Shown in pieces: positions 27,301 through 37,087 of a DNA stretch of 64,000 bases. The stretch is from Mangrovimonas sp. ST2L15 (GTDB taxonomy: Bacteria > Bacteroidota > Bacteroidia > Flavobacteriales > Flavobacteriaceae), in contig NZ_LBIQ01000014.1 in assembly GCF_001280515.1 (NCBI RefSeq), positions 1-64,000 on the forward strand, given 5' to 3'. A model generated the notes under the pieces. That model saw nothing but the letters and a program-made list of their open reading frames with translations. It did not search any database and was not told where the DNA came from. A program made the translations under genes and the position numbers. How positions within the stretch are numbered: the first letter of the stretch is position 1; the number at the start of each line of letters is the position of its first letter.

Positions 27301-28797
27301 TTAGGGGGTATAGGTTTCATCAACTTTAAAATCCTTCATTTCCTGTAATGGTTGAAGTACATTGTAATCCTTCCAGAAATTGGGATCATATTGTTTAGGT
27401 GTTTCATAATCAATATCCTTTTTCTCCTTTATGGCCTCATAGTCGCTATTAGTAATGTCATTAGTGCCCATGATCAATAATTCATTTCGTTCTTTAAAGG
27501 TCCCTTCAACCAAGAATTCAAATGAAACTTTATTATTTCCGTCATTTTCTTTGAACTTAAAAGGCCTATCAATGTAAAAATATCGGTCAATTTCTTCGGT
27601 TATAAATTTGGGATAATAATAATTGTCTGGACCTTTTTTATAGATAACTGATCCCGATTTTCCGTTTTCAGCATATTTAATTCCTAAAAGGAATTTCATG
27701 TTGAGTTTCTCGCCAACGCGTCCTTTAAAATATTTGTAATCCGTTTTTAAAACGGCAAATGTTTGATTGGAAATGTAAAGGGTACCTTCAAAATCAGCAG
27801 AACCTCTCCTAGGTTTAAAATCTACCACATAAACCAATTCGGAATCTAGAAACGAAATACCTTTTAACTCATAATCATATTTCCTTTGATCTGTTACAAA
27901 ATTAAATATGGAACCACTTTTAAAGTTATGCTCTTTGAGCATTTCATAGGTTAATTTTCTGATTAAACCTACCGAATTAATAGTGTCTTCCATTTTATTG
28001 TTTTCTCTACTACTTTCTCCTAATTTGACTGAATCTGAAATTTTAAACCATCCTGTTTTAACCGTATAGACTTTATTGGTGTCTAAATGTTTGGTGACAA
28101 TATCTTTCCCTCTTTCTGCCAATCTTTCAATGGTTTGATCATTTCTTTCATCCAATAATCTCATGGCTTTATCAATAGTCATTTTAGAGTTTTTCTCATC
28201 TAAAACACTTAAATCAGCCACAAATTCTGTGTATTGTTTAGACCTGTTGTTCAATAAGGAATTACCTAATTCTTGAAACTCTTTATTAAAGGCTTCAAGT
28301 TGTTTTTTCTTAAATCCAGTGGATTTATCTATTTCTAAATTGACATTTTTACCTTGAATATATTGGGTGGTCCTTCTAAATAGATTATAATTAACCATTT
28401 TGGTTTTATAGTTCTTGTCCAAATTTTTATCCATGTAATATAATATGGAGTCTAAAGTGAGCATTCTATTAGTTAAATAAACTTCTGAAAGTTCATTAAC
28501 TTTTTCAATCAAATGATAGTCTTGTGATTCAAATTCATTTAATAGCATGCCTATTTTCTCATAACCCATACAAGAAATTTTCACAGAGTCTGTAGGTTCA
28601 AAGCCTGAGGTATTGATCGAGAAGCTGCCTTCTTCATTGGTAATAACCCCAAAGTGTTCCCCAATTTGTACGGTAGCATAGGAAATGGGCTCTTCTTTAT
28701 CAGATAAGACTTTCCCTGAAATGCTTTGGGCGAATGAAGTGGCTCCAAACAATAGAATAAAATAAATAAGAAGGGACTTGATGGTAGTAAATGTCAT
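27301..28797 (-). CDS. Carboxypeptidase-like regulatory domain exported protein
   Basis: The 498-residue protein has a signal peptide (residues 1-23, ending TSFAQ). A CarboxypepD_reg-like beta-sandwich follows (SISGKVLSDKEEPISYATVQ, then ITNEEGSFSI and SCMGYE), like the plug-proximal domain of TonB receptors but without a barrel here. About 380 further residues contain YLTNRMLTLDSILYYMDKNL and FKPRRGSADFEGTLYISNQT. Such proteins are frequent in flavobacteria and are thought to sit in the outer membrane or periplasm; their function is not known. It is transcribed alone. Confidence 0.8.
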   Translation of the reverse strand: MTFTTIKSLLIYFILLFGATSFAQSISGKVLSDKEEPISYATVQIGEHFGVITNEEGSFSINTSGFEPTDSVKISCMGYEKIGMLLNEFESQDYHLIEKVNELSEVYLTNRMLTLDSILYYMDKNLDKNYKTKMVNYNLFRRTTQYIQGKNVNLEIDKSTGFKKKQLEAFNKEFQELGNSLLNNRSKQYTEFVADLSVLDEKNSKMTIDKAMRLLDERNDQTIERLAERGKDIVTKHLDTNKVYTVKTGWFKISDSVKLGESSRENNKMEDTINSVGLIRKLTYEMLKEHNFKSGSIFNFVTDQRKYDYELKGISFLDSELVYVVDFKPRRGSADFEGTLYISNQTFAVLKTDYKYFKGRVGEKLNMKFLLGIKYAENGKSGSVIYKKGPDNYYYPKFITEEIDRYFYIDRPFKFKENDGNNKVSFEFLVEGTFKERNELLIMGTNDITNSDYEAIKEKKDIDYETPKQYDPNFWKDYNVLQPLQEMKDFKVDETYTP

Positions 28798-28850
28798 AGA
28801 CGTTTTTTGTTAAAAGACGAAAAACCAATTGATTTTGTTACTGTTAAAAT

Positions 28851-28883
28851 AAAAAAAACCTGAACGAAAAGTTCAGGTCTTTA
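28851..28883 (-). terminator. Intrinsic terminator downstream of yebC
   Basis: The stem CCTGAAC / GTTCAGG with a 5-base loop is followed on the minus strand by a long T-run (plus-strand A-run 28851-28858). It lies 22 bases after the YebC stop. Confidence 0.88.
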
Positions 28884-28904
28884 TATATTTTTAACGTTTT
28901 GTGC

Positions 28905-29627
28905 TTATTCTTCAGCACTTTCTTCCATGGTATGGTAGACATTTTGTACGTCATCATCTTCTTCAATTTTCTCCAAAAGCTTTTCTACATCTTCCATTTG
29001 TTCGGGAGTCAATTGTTTTGTAACCTGTGGAATTCTTTCGAAGCCAGAAGATAGAATTTCAATACCACGACCTTCCAATTCCGATTGAATAGCTCCAAAA
29101 CTTTCAAAGGGGGCATATATTAAAATACCATCGTCATCAACAAAAACCTCTTCAGCACCAAAGTCAATTAGTTCAAGTTCCAATTCCTCAGCATCCAAGC
29201 CTTCAGCGTTAATCCTGAAATTACATGTATGGTCAAACATAAATGATACCGAACCAGAAGTACCTAAACTACCGTCACATTTATTGAAATAACTTCTAAT
29301 GTTGGCTACAGTTCTAGTATTATTATCTGTGGCTGTTTCCACCAAAACAGCAATACCGTGTGGTGCATAACCTTCAAAAAGTACTTCCTTATAATCTCCT
29401 TGGCTTTTGTCTGATGCTCTTTTAATAGCACGTTCAATATTGTCTTTAGGCATATTGACCGCCTTGGCATTTTGTATAACAGCTCGCAATCTGGAATTGC
29501 CATCAGGGTCGGGTCCACCTTCCTTTACTGCCATTACAATATCCTTACCTATACGTGTAAAGGCCTTACTCATTGCGGCCCAACGTTTCATTTTTCTTGC
29601 TTTCCTGAATTCAAAAGCTCTTCCCAT
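28905..29627 (-). CDS. yebC: YebC/PmpR (TACO1) family protein
   Basis: The 240-residue protein is a full-length YebC family member: MGRAFEFRKARKMKRWAAMS at the N-terminus, GGPDPDGNSRLRAVIQNAKA, NMPKDNIERAIKRASDK and GSLGTSGSVSFMFDH. The family was first annotated as DNA-binding regulators; more recent work links it to translation of proline-rich stretches. The C-terminus is acidic (EDDDVQNVYHTMEESAEE). A likely -7 box lies upstream and a terminator downstream, so it is monocistronic. Confidence 0.95.
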   Translation of the reverse strand: MGRAFEFRKARKMKRWAAMSKAFTRIGKDIVMAVKEGGPDPDGNSRLRAVIQNAKAVNMPKDNIERAIKRASDKSQGDYKEVLFEGYAPHGIAVLVETATDNNTRTVANIRSYFNKCDGSLGTSGSVSFMFDHTCNFRINAEGLDAEELELELIDFGAEEVFVDDDGILIYAPFESFGAIQSELEGRGIEILSSGFERIPQVTKQLTPEQMEDVEKLLEKIEEDDDVQNVYHTMEESAEE

Positions 29628-29655
29628 TAATTAACGCGTTTAAATTTTAAAGTAA

Positions 29656-29663
29656 CAAAATTA
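29656..29663 (-). promoter_or_regulatory. Promoter -7 box for yebC
   Basis: The minus strand reads TAATTTTG, 28 bases before the yebC ATG. No clear TTG at -33 was found, so support is moderate. Confidence 0.45.
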
Positions 29664-29675
29664 TGAAAAAACTAA

Positions 29676-30710
29676 TTAGTCATTAGGAATTTGCTTAGCC
29701 AAAAATGCATTGTTTGAATTATTTAGATTCTCAATAACATGACTACGCTCGTTGTTTAACTCTGCATTTAGTTGATTATACTCTTTTCCTCCCTTATTTA
29801 ATGCCTTTACTTTATCATTATAGGCATCAATTTGTTCTTTGGTTCTTTTCTTTTCTGGTGTTTTTTCAATGTTATTTTTGATGGTTTCAAAATCTTGATT
29901 AAGCACCAAAAATTCAACCATTTTAGGGATTTTATTCTCTGCTTCATCTATGTAAAATTCAAAAGCTTTTTTGGTAGCCTTAACAATAGAATCGTCATTA
30001 TTGTAAAGTTCTACCGAATTTAATTGTTCCAATCCTTCCCGGGCACTTTGACTTAAGGCGTTAGCATTTTGTTGCATACCGTTAATGTCATTATTACCAA
30101 GGGAGTTCATTAAATAAACTTCATTCATGTAAACCTTGAAAAAAATGAGATATAAAGTGTTGTAATGTTTGAATACCTGGCCAGATATAGCCATTTTTTT
30201 GCTTAGGTCTGATTCGTCTTCAATGATGTTTACATTGTTTTTGTTAGCAAAGGCATAAAAATGTGTTTCATAAAGTTCTTGGGATTCCTTCATTTTTTTA
30301 TCAGCCATTTCTTGAGCCATAATAAAGGCTTCCATGGCATCGTAGGATTGTTCTGCAATAGCCTTCATGTCGATTATTTTAGCATAATCATTCTTTAAAA
30401 GACTTTCATTAAATCTGAGATGCTCTAGTACCTGGTTTTTAAATTCATCACCATTATAGCCTTCGGCCTTGTCAATTTTTTCAATGGAGCTTTCTACTGA
30501 TTTGATTAAAATTTTTCTTCGATTTCCTACAGCACGTTCACCTCTATGAGCTATAGCTTGCGTATACTTCCACATGTTTTTTGTAATACCCTCTTGTTCT
30601 TTACCTACAAAATCTAGGTAGGACACGGCAGTTTTAAAGCTTTGTGATGAAGCATTAAAAACCTCAAACATTAGGAGTAATGTCAAGGCAAATTTTAAGT
30701 TGTTTTTCAT
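29676..30710 (-). CDS. Exported all-helical protein (possibly LIC11966-like)
   Basis: The 344-residue protein has a signal peptide (residues 1-22, ending NASSQ) and an almost wholly helical, Asn/Lys/Glu-rich body (TKNMWKYTQAIAHRGERAVG, NRRKILIKSVESSIEKIDKA, IMAQEMADKKMKESQELYE). It resembles the proteins annotated as LIC11966 family surface proteins, but this is from memory and weak. It starts one base after the stop of the upstream Prc-like protease gene, so the two are coupled; it could be a substrate or partner of that protease. The function is unknown. Confidence 0.7.
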   Translation of the reverse strand: MKNNLKFALTLLLMFEVFNASSQSFKTAVSYLDFVGKEQEGITKNMWKYTQAIAHRGERAVGNRRKILIKSVESSIEKIDKAEGYNGDEFKNQVLEHLRFNESLLKNDYAKIIDMKAIAEQSYDAMEAFIMAQEMADKKMKESQELYETHFYAFANKNNVNIIEDESDLSKKMAISGQVFKHYNTLYLIFFKVYMNEVYLMNSLGNNDINGMQQNANALSQSAREGLEQLNSVELYNNDDSIVKATKKAFEFYIDEAENKIPKMVEFLVLNQDFETIKNNIEKTPEKKRTKEQIDAYNDKVKALNKGGKEYNQLNAELNNERSHVIENLNNSNNAFLAKQIPND

Positions 30711-30711
30711 G

Positions 30712-32763
30712 TTAGTTTAGTTTGTTGATTAAGTCTTTTAAGATGTTAAATGATTCGCTTATATAAATATCATGAGATATATTATTCATTATGTCTTCAT
30801 TGATGAGTTGCATGTCTTCACTATACTGCAAAACTTCAATTGTTGATTTGGTATTTTCAACTTCTAGTTCAACATCGGTTGTATCCATATCTTGGAACGA
30901 CTTGTAGAGATTGTTTAATTGTTCAATATCCTCAAAAACATTATCAATCGTAAGGGCATAAGTCTTATTCTTATAGATGATTTCCCTGAGAAGCACTTGA
31001 TTCAATTCTTTAATCTTTTTGAAATCTTCTGAATGTTCCACGCGATTTTTACTTAACCCAGTAAGATGTTCAATGGGTAATTTTTTAAGTGGTCTCAGTG
31101 CTAGGGTTGGGGTAATATCATCATTAGGAATACTGAAATCATTAGATTTCTCGTCCATATTAAAATTTTCATACAACGAGGGCAGTTGAATATCTGGGAC
31201 AATTCCTTTTTGTTGAACCCCTTTTCCTGTGGCCCTGTAGAATTTTTCGAAAGTAATTTTGGTATAGCCTTGGGTTAAATCTAACGTATCTAATGGCAGA
31301 ATGACTTGCGCGGTTCCCTTGCCAAAAGAGTTTGATCCAACAATCAGGGCTCGGTTGTAATCTTGCATTGCCCCAGAGAAAAATTCGGAGGCTGAAGCAC
31401 TGGATTCATTAATCATTATAGCCACGGGCTTTGTAAATAAGGAACCTCTATTAGGGTCTCTTATAGTAAATTGATTGGAATATCTATCACTTTCAATGGC
31501 TATTGGCCCTTTGTCTATAAACATTCCCGAGAGATTGGTGGCTTCATGAATGGAGCCTCCACCATTGAATCTTAGATCAATAATGAGACCTTTAATATTT
31601 TCCTTTTGCAGTTTGTATAATTCTTTTGAAAAGTCCTGCGAAAGTCCAATGCCTCGTGGCGAATCAAAATCAGTATAAAAACTAGGTATTTTAATGTAAC
31701 CGAATGCTTCCTCATCTGACTTTAAAACAAAACCCGTGATAGAATTATCATCAGATTTCATAATAGTTTTGGCTAATTTAACTTCCTTAATGGTTCCGTC
31801 CCTTTTTTTAATTTTAAAGGTGGCCACTTTATGTGAATCATCATTTAGGAATTTATCTACTTCATTAATGGAAATACAATAAGTTTCTAAGGTTATCTGG
31901 CCTGAGGTGATACTTTTTATGACATCATCCTCCTCAATTTCTCCATTTTTAAAAGCACTACTCCCTGGAATGATTTGCTCAACTACCAAATCATTATCTT
32001 TATTCTTTGAAGGAAGGATTCCGTAGGTAAGTTGATTTGTTCCCAAGTAATGATGAAACAAATCACGCTCAGCATTGTTAAAATAGGTAGAATGTGGATC
32101 TTGATACGCGCAGTAGGCTTTAAGAAAGCACTCCTTTACAAAAGATTCAACTCCCCCTTTTTGGTTAGTAATTTCATTCAACTTGCATAGTTCCTTCTCA
32201 ATAACAACATTTTTAATTCCTTCTTCTTTTTTTGAAAAATTTGACTGAATCAGTTGAAGTGTACTATCTTCTTCTATTATGGTCTTAATAACTTCATACT
32301 TAATAATCTTGTTCCAATAAAGTTCCGAAGCCTTTTTGTTTTGCTTGTAATAGTGCTTTTTATGACTTGAATAATGGATGGTGTCCTTTCCTGTATAATC
32401 AAGTTTTACCTTAGATAGTGAAGCAATATAGTCTTTTGTTTCCTCAATGCGGCTTGTTAAAATATCAACATATTTATCAATGAAATCACTATTACTTGCT
32501 TCTAAATAATTATCGATGTTAAGAGAATCACTTGAAAAAGTTTTGAAGTCATCAATTCGAAGTAAATTTTGATCTTCATCTAAATTATTGATAAATAAAT
32601 GATAAACCCCAACGGATAAAGAATCATCTACTGGTTTACCAGCAAAGTGAAGTTCTTTATAGATATTATGAAGGGATTTGAGTTGACTGTTAAATAGGGT
32701 GTTAGATTGAGCTACTGCCAAGTAGTTCAAAAGAAGAAAACATCCAAGATAAAAATATTTCAA
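30712..32763 (-). CDS. S41 family C-terminal processing protease (Prc/Tsp-like)
   Basis: The 683-residue protein has a signal peptide (ending LAVAQ), a long N-terminal helical domain with AYQDPHSTYFNNAERDLFHH, a PDZ domain (about residues 225-340, starting YGILPSKNKDNDLVVEQIIP), and the S41 catalytic core: IIDLRFNGGGSIHEATNLSG, MINESSASASEFFSGAMQDY with the nucleophile serine, and SNSFGKGTAQVILPL with the general-base lysine. This is the Prc/Tsp architecture: a periplasmic protease that trims proteins from the C-terminus. The helical exported protein gene follows after one base. Confidence 0.92.
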   Translation of the reverse strand: MKYFYLGCFLLLNYLAVAQSNTLFNSQLKSLHNIYKELHFAGKPVDDSLSVGVYHLFINNLDEDQNLLRIDDFKTFSSDSLNIDNYLEASNSDFIDKYVDILTSRIEETKDYIASLSKVKLDYTGKDTIHYSSHKKHYYKQNKKASELYWNKIIKYEVIKTIIEEDSTLQLIQSNFSKKEEGIKNVVIEKELCKLNEITNQKGGVESFVKECFLKAYCAYQDPHSTYFNNAERDLFHHYLGTNQLTYGILPSKNKDNDLVVEQIIPGSSAFKNGEIEEDDVIKSITSGQITLETYCISINEVDKFLNDDSHKVATFKIKKRDGTIKEVKLAKTIMKSDDNSITGFVLKSDEEAFGYIKIPSFYTDFDSPRGIGLSQDFSKELYKLQKENIKGLIIDLRFNGGGSIHEATNLSGMFIDKGPIAIESDRYSNQFTIRDPNRGSLFTKPVAIMINESSASASEFFSGAMQDYNRALIVGSNSFGKGTAQVILPLDTLDLTQGYTKITFEKFYRATGKGVQQKGIVPDIQLPSLYENFNMDEKSNDFSIPNDDITPTLALRPLKKLPIEHLTGLSKNRVEHSEDFKKIKELNQVLLREIIYKNKTYALTIDNVFEDIEQLNNLYKSFQDMDTTDVELEVENTKSTIEVLQYSEDMQLINEDIMNNISHDIYISESFNILKDLINKLN

Positions 32764-32827
32764 TGCTTATTAAATTTGAGGCAGGACTAAAATATAAAAA
32801 TAAATGAAACTTATTTTTTATAAGTGC

Positions 32828-33118
32828 TTATTCTTGAACTTCAACAATAGTCTCTATAGCTTCAGCCAATTTAAAGTCCTTTTCAGTAACACCATCAACA
32901 TCATGTGTAGAAAGAGAAATGGTCAAAATATTGTAAACATTCGCCCAGTTGGGATGGTGATTTAAAGCTTCACATTCAAAGGCTATCCGACTCATGGCAC
33001 TGAAACAATCTTTAAAATTGTCGAATTCAAATTCAACATGAATGGCATTCTCGTAATACTCCCAATCTGGAAATCTTAATAATTTAGCTTCAATTTCTTG
33101 GTCTGATAGTTTAGTCAT
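32828..33118 (-). CDS. phhB: 4a-hydroxytetrahydrobiopterin dehydratase
   Basis: The 96-residue pterin-4a-carbinolamine dehydratase has the signature EALNHHPNWANVYNILTISL followed by STHDVDGVTEKD, including the paired histidines of the active site. It recycles the pterin cofactor after aromatic amino acid hydroxylation, or acts in molybdopterin-like pterin chemistry. No phenylalanine hydroxylase lies nearby in the window. Genes on both sides are on the same strand but separated by 41-64 bases. Confidence 0.93.
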   Translation of the reverse strand: MTKLSDQEIEAKLLRFPDWEYYENAIHVEFEFDNFKDCFSAMSRIAFECEALNHHPNWANVYNILTISLSTHDVDGVTEKDFKLAEAIETIVEVQE

Positions 33119-33159
33119 GATTAAAGGTTTTAGTTTCTTTTAAAGGTAAGGAATTTCAA

Positions 33160-33987
33160 TCAAACCTCTAACTCTTTTAAAATTTCATGGCTATATAATT
33201 GTAAGTGTTTGGGTAATAGGTTTTCTTGGGGAAGTACAGCTAAGTATCTGTCGTCATTCGTTGTATAAACACGTTTTAAAACGGGGTTCATACTACCCAA
33301 AGAATTTAAAATTTCTTTGATAAAATCATCATGGTGAACAAGATCATTACTTCCTAAGTGAAAAACGCCCGATTTATTTCTATTGATGATATAATGAATT
33401 TGTTGTGTTAATTTGGAATCGGTGGTGACATTCATGATTAAATTTGGAAACACTTCAATAGATTCCACTTCTTTAAATGCCTGCCTTAATTCTGAGATTC
33501 TAGGAGAGTGGGAACCAAAAACCATTGGTAATCTGGCGATTACTATTTGTTTTTTTGGTAATCGCATGAGCATGTTTTCAATTTTAATCTTAAAATGACC
33601 ATAAACACTATGGCTTAAGGTTTTATCGTTTTCATAGCTAGGGTATTTACTATACGCATCAAACACATTGGCAGAAGACAAGAAAATAAACTTGATTTTC
33701 TTCTCCTTTATATATTCAACCATGTGTGAATGAGCTATGGTTTGAGCAGAAAAATCACCTCGTAATGCTGAAATAATTAGTGTAGGTTTGACCGCATTCA
33801 AAATTTCAAAAACATCATCTTCTTCTATATCAAATTGAAAAAAGTGTTTGTTTTTTTCAAACTCGCGCTTTGAAGTTTTATAAGTGCCAAAAGTGTTAAA
33901 ATAGGGACATAGCTCTTTATAAAGCGAGTTGCCTAAAAAGCCACTTGCTCCAAAAATAAGTATTCTATGTTTGTCCGATTTTGGCAT
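33160..33987 (-). CDS. NAD(P)-binding SDR, dTDP-4-dehydrorhamnose reductase-like
   Basis: The 275-residue extended short-chain dehydrogenase has the dinucleotide loop ILIFGASGFLGNSLYKEL, the mid-domain IFLSSANVFDAYSKYPSYEN, and the catalytic YxxxK as VYGHFKIKIENML. It is nearest to RmlD, which reduces dTDP-4-keto-rhamnose, but no other rml gene is adjacent, so its sugar substrate is uncertain. It could act in another nucleotide-sugar pathway. It is monocistronic, upstream of phhB. Confidence 0.8.
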   Translation of the reverse strand: MPKSDKHRILIFGASGFLGNSLYKELCPYFNTFGTYKTSKREFEKNKHFFQFDIEEDDVFEILNAVKPTLIISALRGDFSAQTIAHSHMVEYIKEKKIKFIFLSSANVFDAYSKYPSYENDKTLSHSVYGHFKIKIENMLMRLPKKQIVIARLPMVFGSHSPRISELRQAFKEVESIEVFPNLIMNVTTDSKLTQQIHYIINRNKSGVFHLGSNDLVHHDDFIKEILNSLGSMNPVLKRVYTTNDDRYLAVLPQENLLPKHLQLYSHEILKELEV

Positions 33988-34018
33988 TTATACTTTTTTT
34001 GATACAGAATCTTAAACA

Positions 34019-34075
34019 AAAAAAATCACTGACTTTCATGATGATTACCTTAAAACGAAAGAGCAGTGATTTTAT
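34019..34075 (-). terminator. Possible terminator downstream of gcvT
   Basis: The inverted repeat AAAATCACTG / CAGTGATTTT is separated by about 32 bases and flanked by A and T runs on the two sides. The loop is unusually long for an intrinsic terminator, so confidence is moderate. Confidence 0.5.
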
Positions 34076-34090
34076 TTATTCGTTGGCATA

Positions 34091-35173
34091 TTATCCCTTG
34101 TAAAACGGCAATTTTACAATACTTGCCGGAATTGCATTTTTTCTAATTTGAATAAAAATCTTATTGCCTAGGGAAGCTTGTTCTGTAACTACATATCCCA
34201 AACCAATTCCTTTTCCTAGACTTGGTGCCATGGTACCTGAGGTCACGTGACCAATGTCATTTCCTTGTTCATCAACAATGGAATAATCATGTCTTGGTAT
34301 TCCTCTTTCATCCAATTCAAAAGCAATTAATTTTCTTTTTGGACCAGCTTCTTTCTCAGCTTTTAAGGCTTCACTATTAGTAAAATCCTTGGTGAATTTT
34401 GTAATCCAGCCCAAACCAGCTTCAATAGGAGAGGTGGTATCATCAATATCATTTCCATATAGACAATATCCCATTTCCAATCTTAAAGTATCTCTAGCAG
34501 CCAATCCAATAGGTTTTATTCCAAAGCTTGAACCAGCCTCCATAACTTTATCCCATACTTGTTTTACCTCACTGTTTTTACAATAAATTTCAAAACCTCC
34601 ACTTCCTGTATAACCAGTTGCAGAGATGATTACATGTTCAATACCAGCAAAATCACCAACAATAAAATTATAGAAAGTAATAGCCGATAAATCATGACTA
34701 CTTAAAGATTGCATAGCTTCAACAGCTTTAGGGCCTTGAATAGCCAATAGTGAATAGTCATCACTAAGATTTCTCATTTCAGCACCTACATCATTTTTTG
34801 ATGAAATCCAGTTCCAATCTTTTTCAATATTGCTTGCATTTACAACCAATAAATAGGTCTCTTCCTTAATTCGATAAATAATTAAGTCATCTATGATTCC
34901 ACCATTATCATTAGGCATACAACTATATTGCGCTTTTCCAATAGTAAGTTTTGAAGCATCATTGGTACTAACTTTTTGAATTAGTTCCAATGCATTGGGG
35001 CCTTCAATTAAAAATTCACCCATGTGGGACACGTCAAATACGCCAACTCCTTTTCTTACGGTTTCATGTTCTATGTTGACACCTTCATATTGAACGGGCA
35101 TATTATATCCTGCAAAAGGAACCATTTTGGCACCTAAAGCAACGTGGGTATCATATAGTGCTGTGTTTTTCAT
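34091..35173 (-). CDS. gcvT: Glycine cleavage system aminomethyltransferase (T protein)
   Basis: The 360-residue protein matches Gcv[21 protein letters not shown] and YNMPVQYEG at the N-terminus, [19 protein letters not shown]-like [17 protein letters not shown], and the C-terminal [19 protein letters not shown]. It transfers the methylene group from the H protein to tetrahydrofolate. The other gcv genes are not nearby. A consensus -7 box lies 20 bases upstream. I looked for a glycine riboswitch in the 154-base upstream gap and saw no conserved core. Confidence 0.96.
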   Translation of the reverse strand: MKNTALYDTHVALGAKMVPFAGYNMPVQYEGVNIEHETVRKGVGVFDVSHMGEFLIEGPNALELIQKVSTNDASKLTIGKAQYSCMPNDNGGIIDDLIIYRIKEETYLLVVNASNIEKDWNWISSKNDVGAEMRNLSDDYSLLAIQGPKAVEAMQSLSSHDLSAITFYNFIVGDFAGIEHVIISATGYTGSGGFEIYCKNSEVKQVWDKVMEAGSSFGIKPIGLAARDTLRLEMGYCLYGNDIDDTTSPIEAGLGWITKFTKDFTNSEALKAEKEAGPKRKLIAFELDERGIPRHDYSIVDEQGNDIGHVTSGTMAPSLGKGIGLGYVVTEQASLGNKIFIQIRKNAIPASIVKLPFYKG

Positions 35174-35192
35174 TAGTTTGTTTTTAAAAGCA

Positions 35193-35200
35193 CAAATGTA
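35193..35200 (-). promoter_or_regulatory. Promoter -7 box for gcvT
   Basis: The minus strand reads TACATTTG, 19 bases before the gcvT ATG. It predicts a leader of about 14 bases, too short to hold a riboswitch. Confidence 0.65.
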
Positions 35201-35327
35201 AAGAAAATATAACGGAAATAAGGAGGCATAAAGGGTTCCTCTATCATTTAAATGTTAATTTTAATGACGATATAGTAGGTCTTTCAAAGATTTATGTATT
35301 TTAGTTAATCCTCTAATATTTAGTTAT

Positions 35328-36959
35328 ATGAAAACCTTTATTTTAAGTATTTTTTCCATTTTTATTTTTTCAGAAATAGTTGCTCAAACAGATTTGCCAA
35401 CAGATTATTTAAGTAAAGAGTTTCACAGAAATAGACGAGAAGCTTTAAGAGCCTCAATGCCTGATAATAGTGTAGCTGTCTTTTTTGCAAATCCGGTAAG
35501 AAATCGAGCTAATGATGTAGACTATGTTTACCATCAAGATCCCAATTTTTATTATTTAACAGGATACAAAGAACCACATGCTGTTTTAGTTGTCTTTTCA
35601 ACAGATCAAACTGACAAGGAAGGGAATACCTATAACGAATTAATGTATGTTCAGGAGAAAAACCCTATGGCCGAGATGTGGACAGGTCATCGATTAGGGA
35701 TTGAAGGAGCAAAAAATCAATTAGGCTTAGAAAATGCTTATAATGGCAAGGAATTTCTAGAAAACAATATTGATTTTTCGAAATTTGACAAGATCATGTT
35801 TGAGAATTTCAATGATGATTACAGAAATTCTTCTAGAAATAAGGCAGACCTTCATGATTTGGTTCAATCATTCAAATCCCAAATCAATTTTGAAACTTTC
35901 AAACCTTCTTCTCAGATGCAGGAACGGGCTTATCAAATGATTAAATCTACCGAAATTGAAAACAGTGCCAATGTGGCCCAAACTTTAGGTAAGGTGTTAG
36001 AATATTATCCCGATTTAAAAGAGGATCAAATTATATCTAAATATGCGGCATCAGATAATGATGAACTGAGAAGAGAGTTAAAACAGCAAGTCATCAAAAT
36101 TGAGGCAGAAAACCAAAGCAATATTGATGTAAGAGGTTTATCCACGCTTATGGCCCAATTGAGACAAATTAAGACAACAGAAGAATTAACGTTGTTAACC
36201 AAAGCTGTGAGAATCTCGTCCATGGGACAACGGGAGGTTATGAAGGCGATGCATCCAGGAATGTCTGAACTTGAAGTTCAAGGCATTCATGAGTATGTTT
36301 ATAAAAAATATGGCAGTGAGTATGAAGGCTACCCAAGCATTGTAGGTGCTGGAAACAATGGATGTGTATTACATTACATAGAAAACAGTAAAATGCATGT
36401 TGAAAATGAATTGGTATTAATGGATTTAGGTGCCGAATACCATGGCTATAGTGCTGATGTGACCAGAACAATTCCGGCAAATGGAAAGTTCAGTAAAGAA
36501 CAAAAAGCCATTTATGATATTGTTTATGAGGCTCAGGAAGCGGGAATTGAGGCATCTGTGGTTGGCGCTAGTTTTCAGTCGCCTAATATGGCTACACGTC
36601 AAGTAGTGAATGAAGGCTTATTTAAGCTAGGTATTATTAGTTCCATAGATGAAGTTCATTCCTATTACCCGCATGGAAGTAGCCATTATTTAGGTCTTGA
36701 TGTACATGATCCAGGAACCTATGGTAATTTTGAAGCTAATATGGTTATTACAGTAGAACCCGGAATCTATATACCAGATGGAAGTCCTTGTGATGAAAAA
36801 TGGTGGGGAATTGCTGTAAGAATTGAAGACGATATTCTTATTACAGAGAATGGTCCTGTTAATCTTTCGGGAGAAGCACCAAGATCATCTACAGAAATTG
36901 AAGCCTTAATGAAGGAATCGAGTGCTCTCGATGATTTTGTATTACCAAAGTTAGATTAA
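35328..36959 (+). CDS. Exported Xaa-Pro aminopeptidase (M24B)
   Basis: The 543-residue protein has a signal peptide (residues 1-19, ending EIVAQ), the AMP_N domain (VFFANPVRNRANDVDYVYHQ, YYLTGYKEPHAVLVV), and the creatinase-fold catalytic domain. Metal ligands appear in order: the Asp pair in VLMDLGAEYHGYSADVTRT, the His in SSHYLGLDVHD, and the Glu residues in ITVEPGIYIPDG and GIAVRIEDDILIT. It cleaves X-Pro bonds at peptide N-termini, here in the periplasm according to the signal peptide. It is longer than cytosolic PepP because of an insertion of about 80 residues between the two domains. Confidence 0.93.
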   Translation: MKTFILSIFSIFIFSEIVAQTDLPTDYLSKEFHRNRREALRASMPDNSVAVFFANPVRNRANDVDYVYHQDPNFYYLTGYKEPHAVLVVFSTDQTDKEGNTYNELMYVQEKNPMAEMWTGHRLGIEGAKNQLGLENAYNGKEFLENNIDFSKFDKIMFENFNDDYRNSSRNKADLHDLVQSFKSQINFETFKPSSQMQERAYQMIKSTEIENSANVAQTLGKVLEYYPDLKEDQIISKYAASDNDELRRELKQQVIKIEAENQSNIDVRGLSTLMAQLRQIKTTEELTLLTKAVRISSMGQREVMKAMHPGMSELEVQGIHEYVYKKYGSEYEGYPSIVGAGNNGCVLHYIENSKMHVENELVLMDLGAEYHGYSADVTRTIPANGKFSKEQKAIYDIVYEAQEAGIEASVVGASFQSPNMATRQVVNEGLFKLGIISSIDEVHSYYPHGSSHYLGLDVHDPGTYGNFEANMVITVEPGIYIPDGSPCDEKWWGIAVRIEDDILITENGPVNLSGEAPRSSTEIEALMKESSALDDFVLPKLD

Positions 36960-37087
36960 AAAATTTCTTACATAACTTTAAATTAACAGTCTTAACCTAA
37001 GCTTGAATTTTATTTAATATTTCCTTTAGTAGGACTTTACATTGTTGTTGTTGTTTTGCTTCATCATTTAAAAATTAATCAACAAAG

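Noticed and set aside
30712-32763. Secretion-linked protease dedicated to T9SS cargo (PorU-like)
   Set aside because: The motifs are those of S41 Prc/Tsp proteases, not of the C25 gingipain-like PorU sortase.
35174-35327. Possible glycine riboswitch before gcvT
   Set aside because: No conserved aptamer core was seen, and the -7 box at 35193-35200 leaves a leader far too short.
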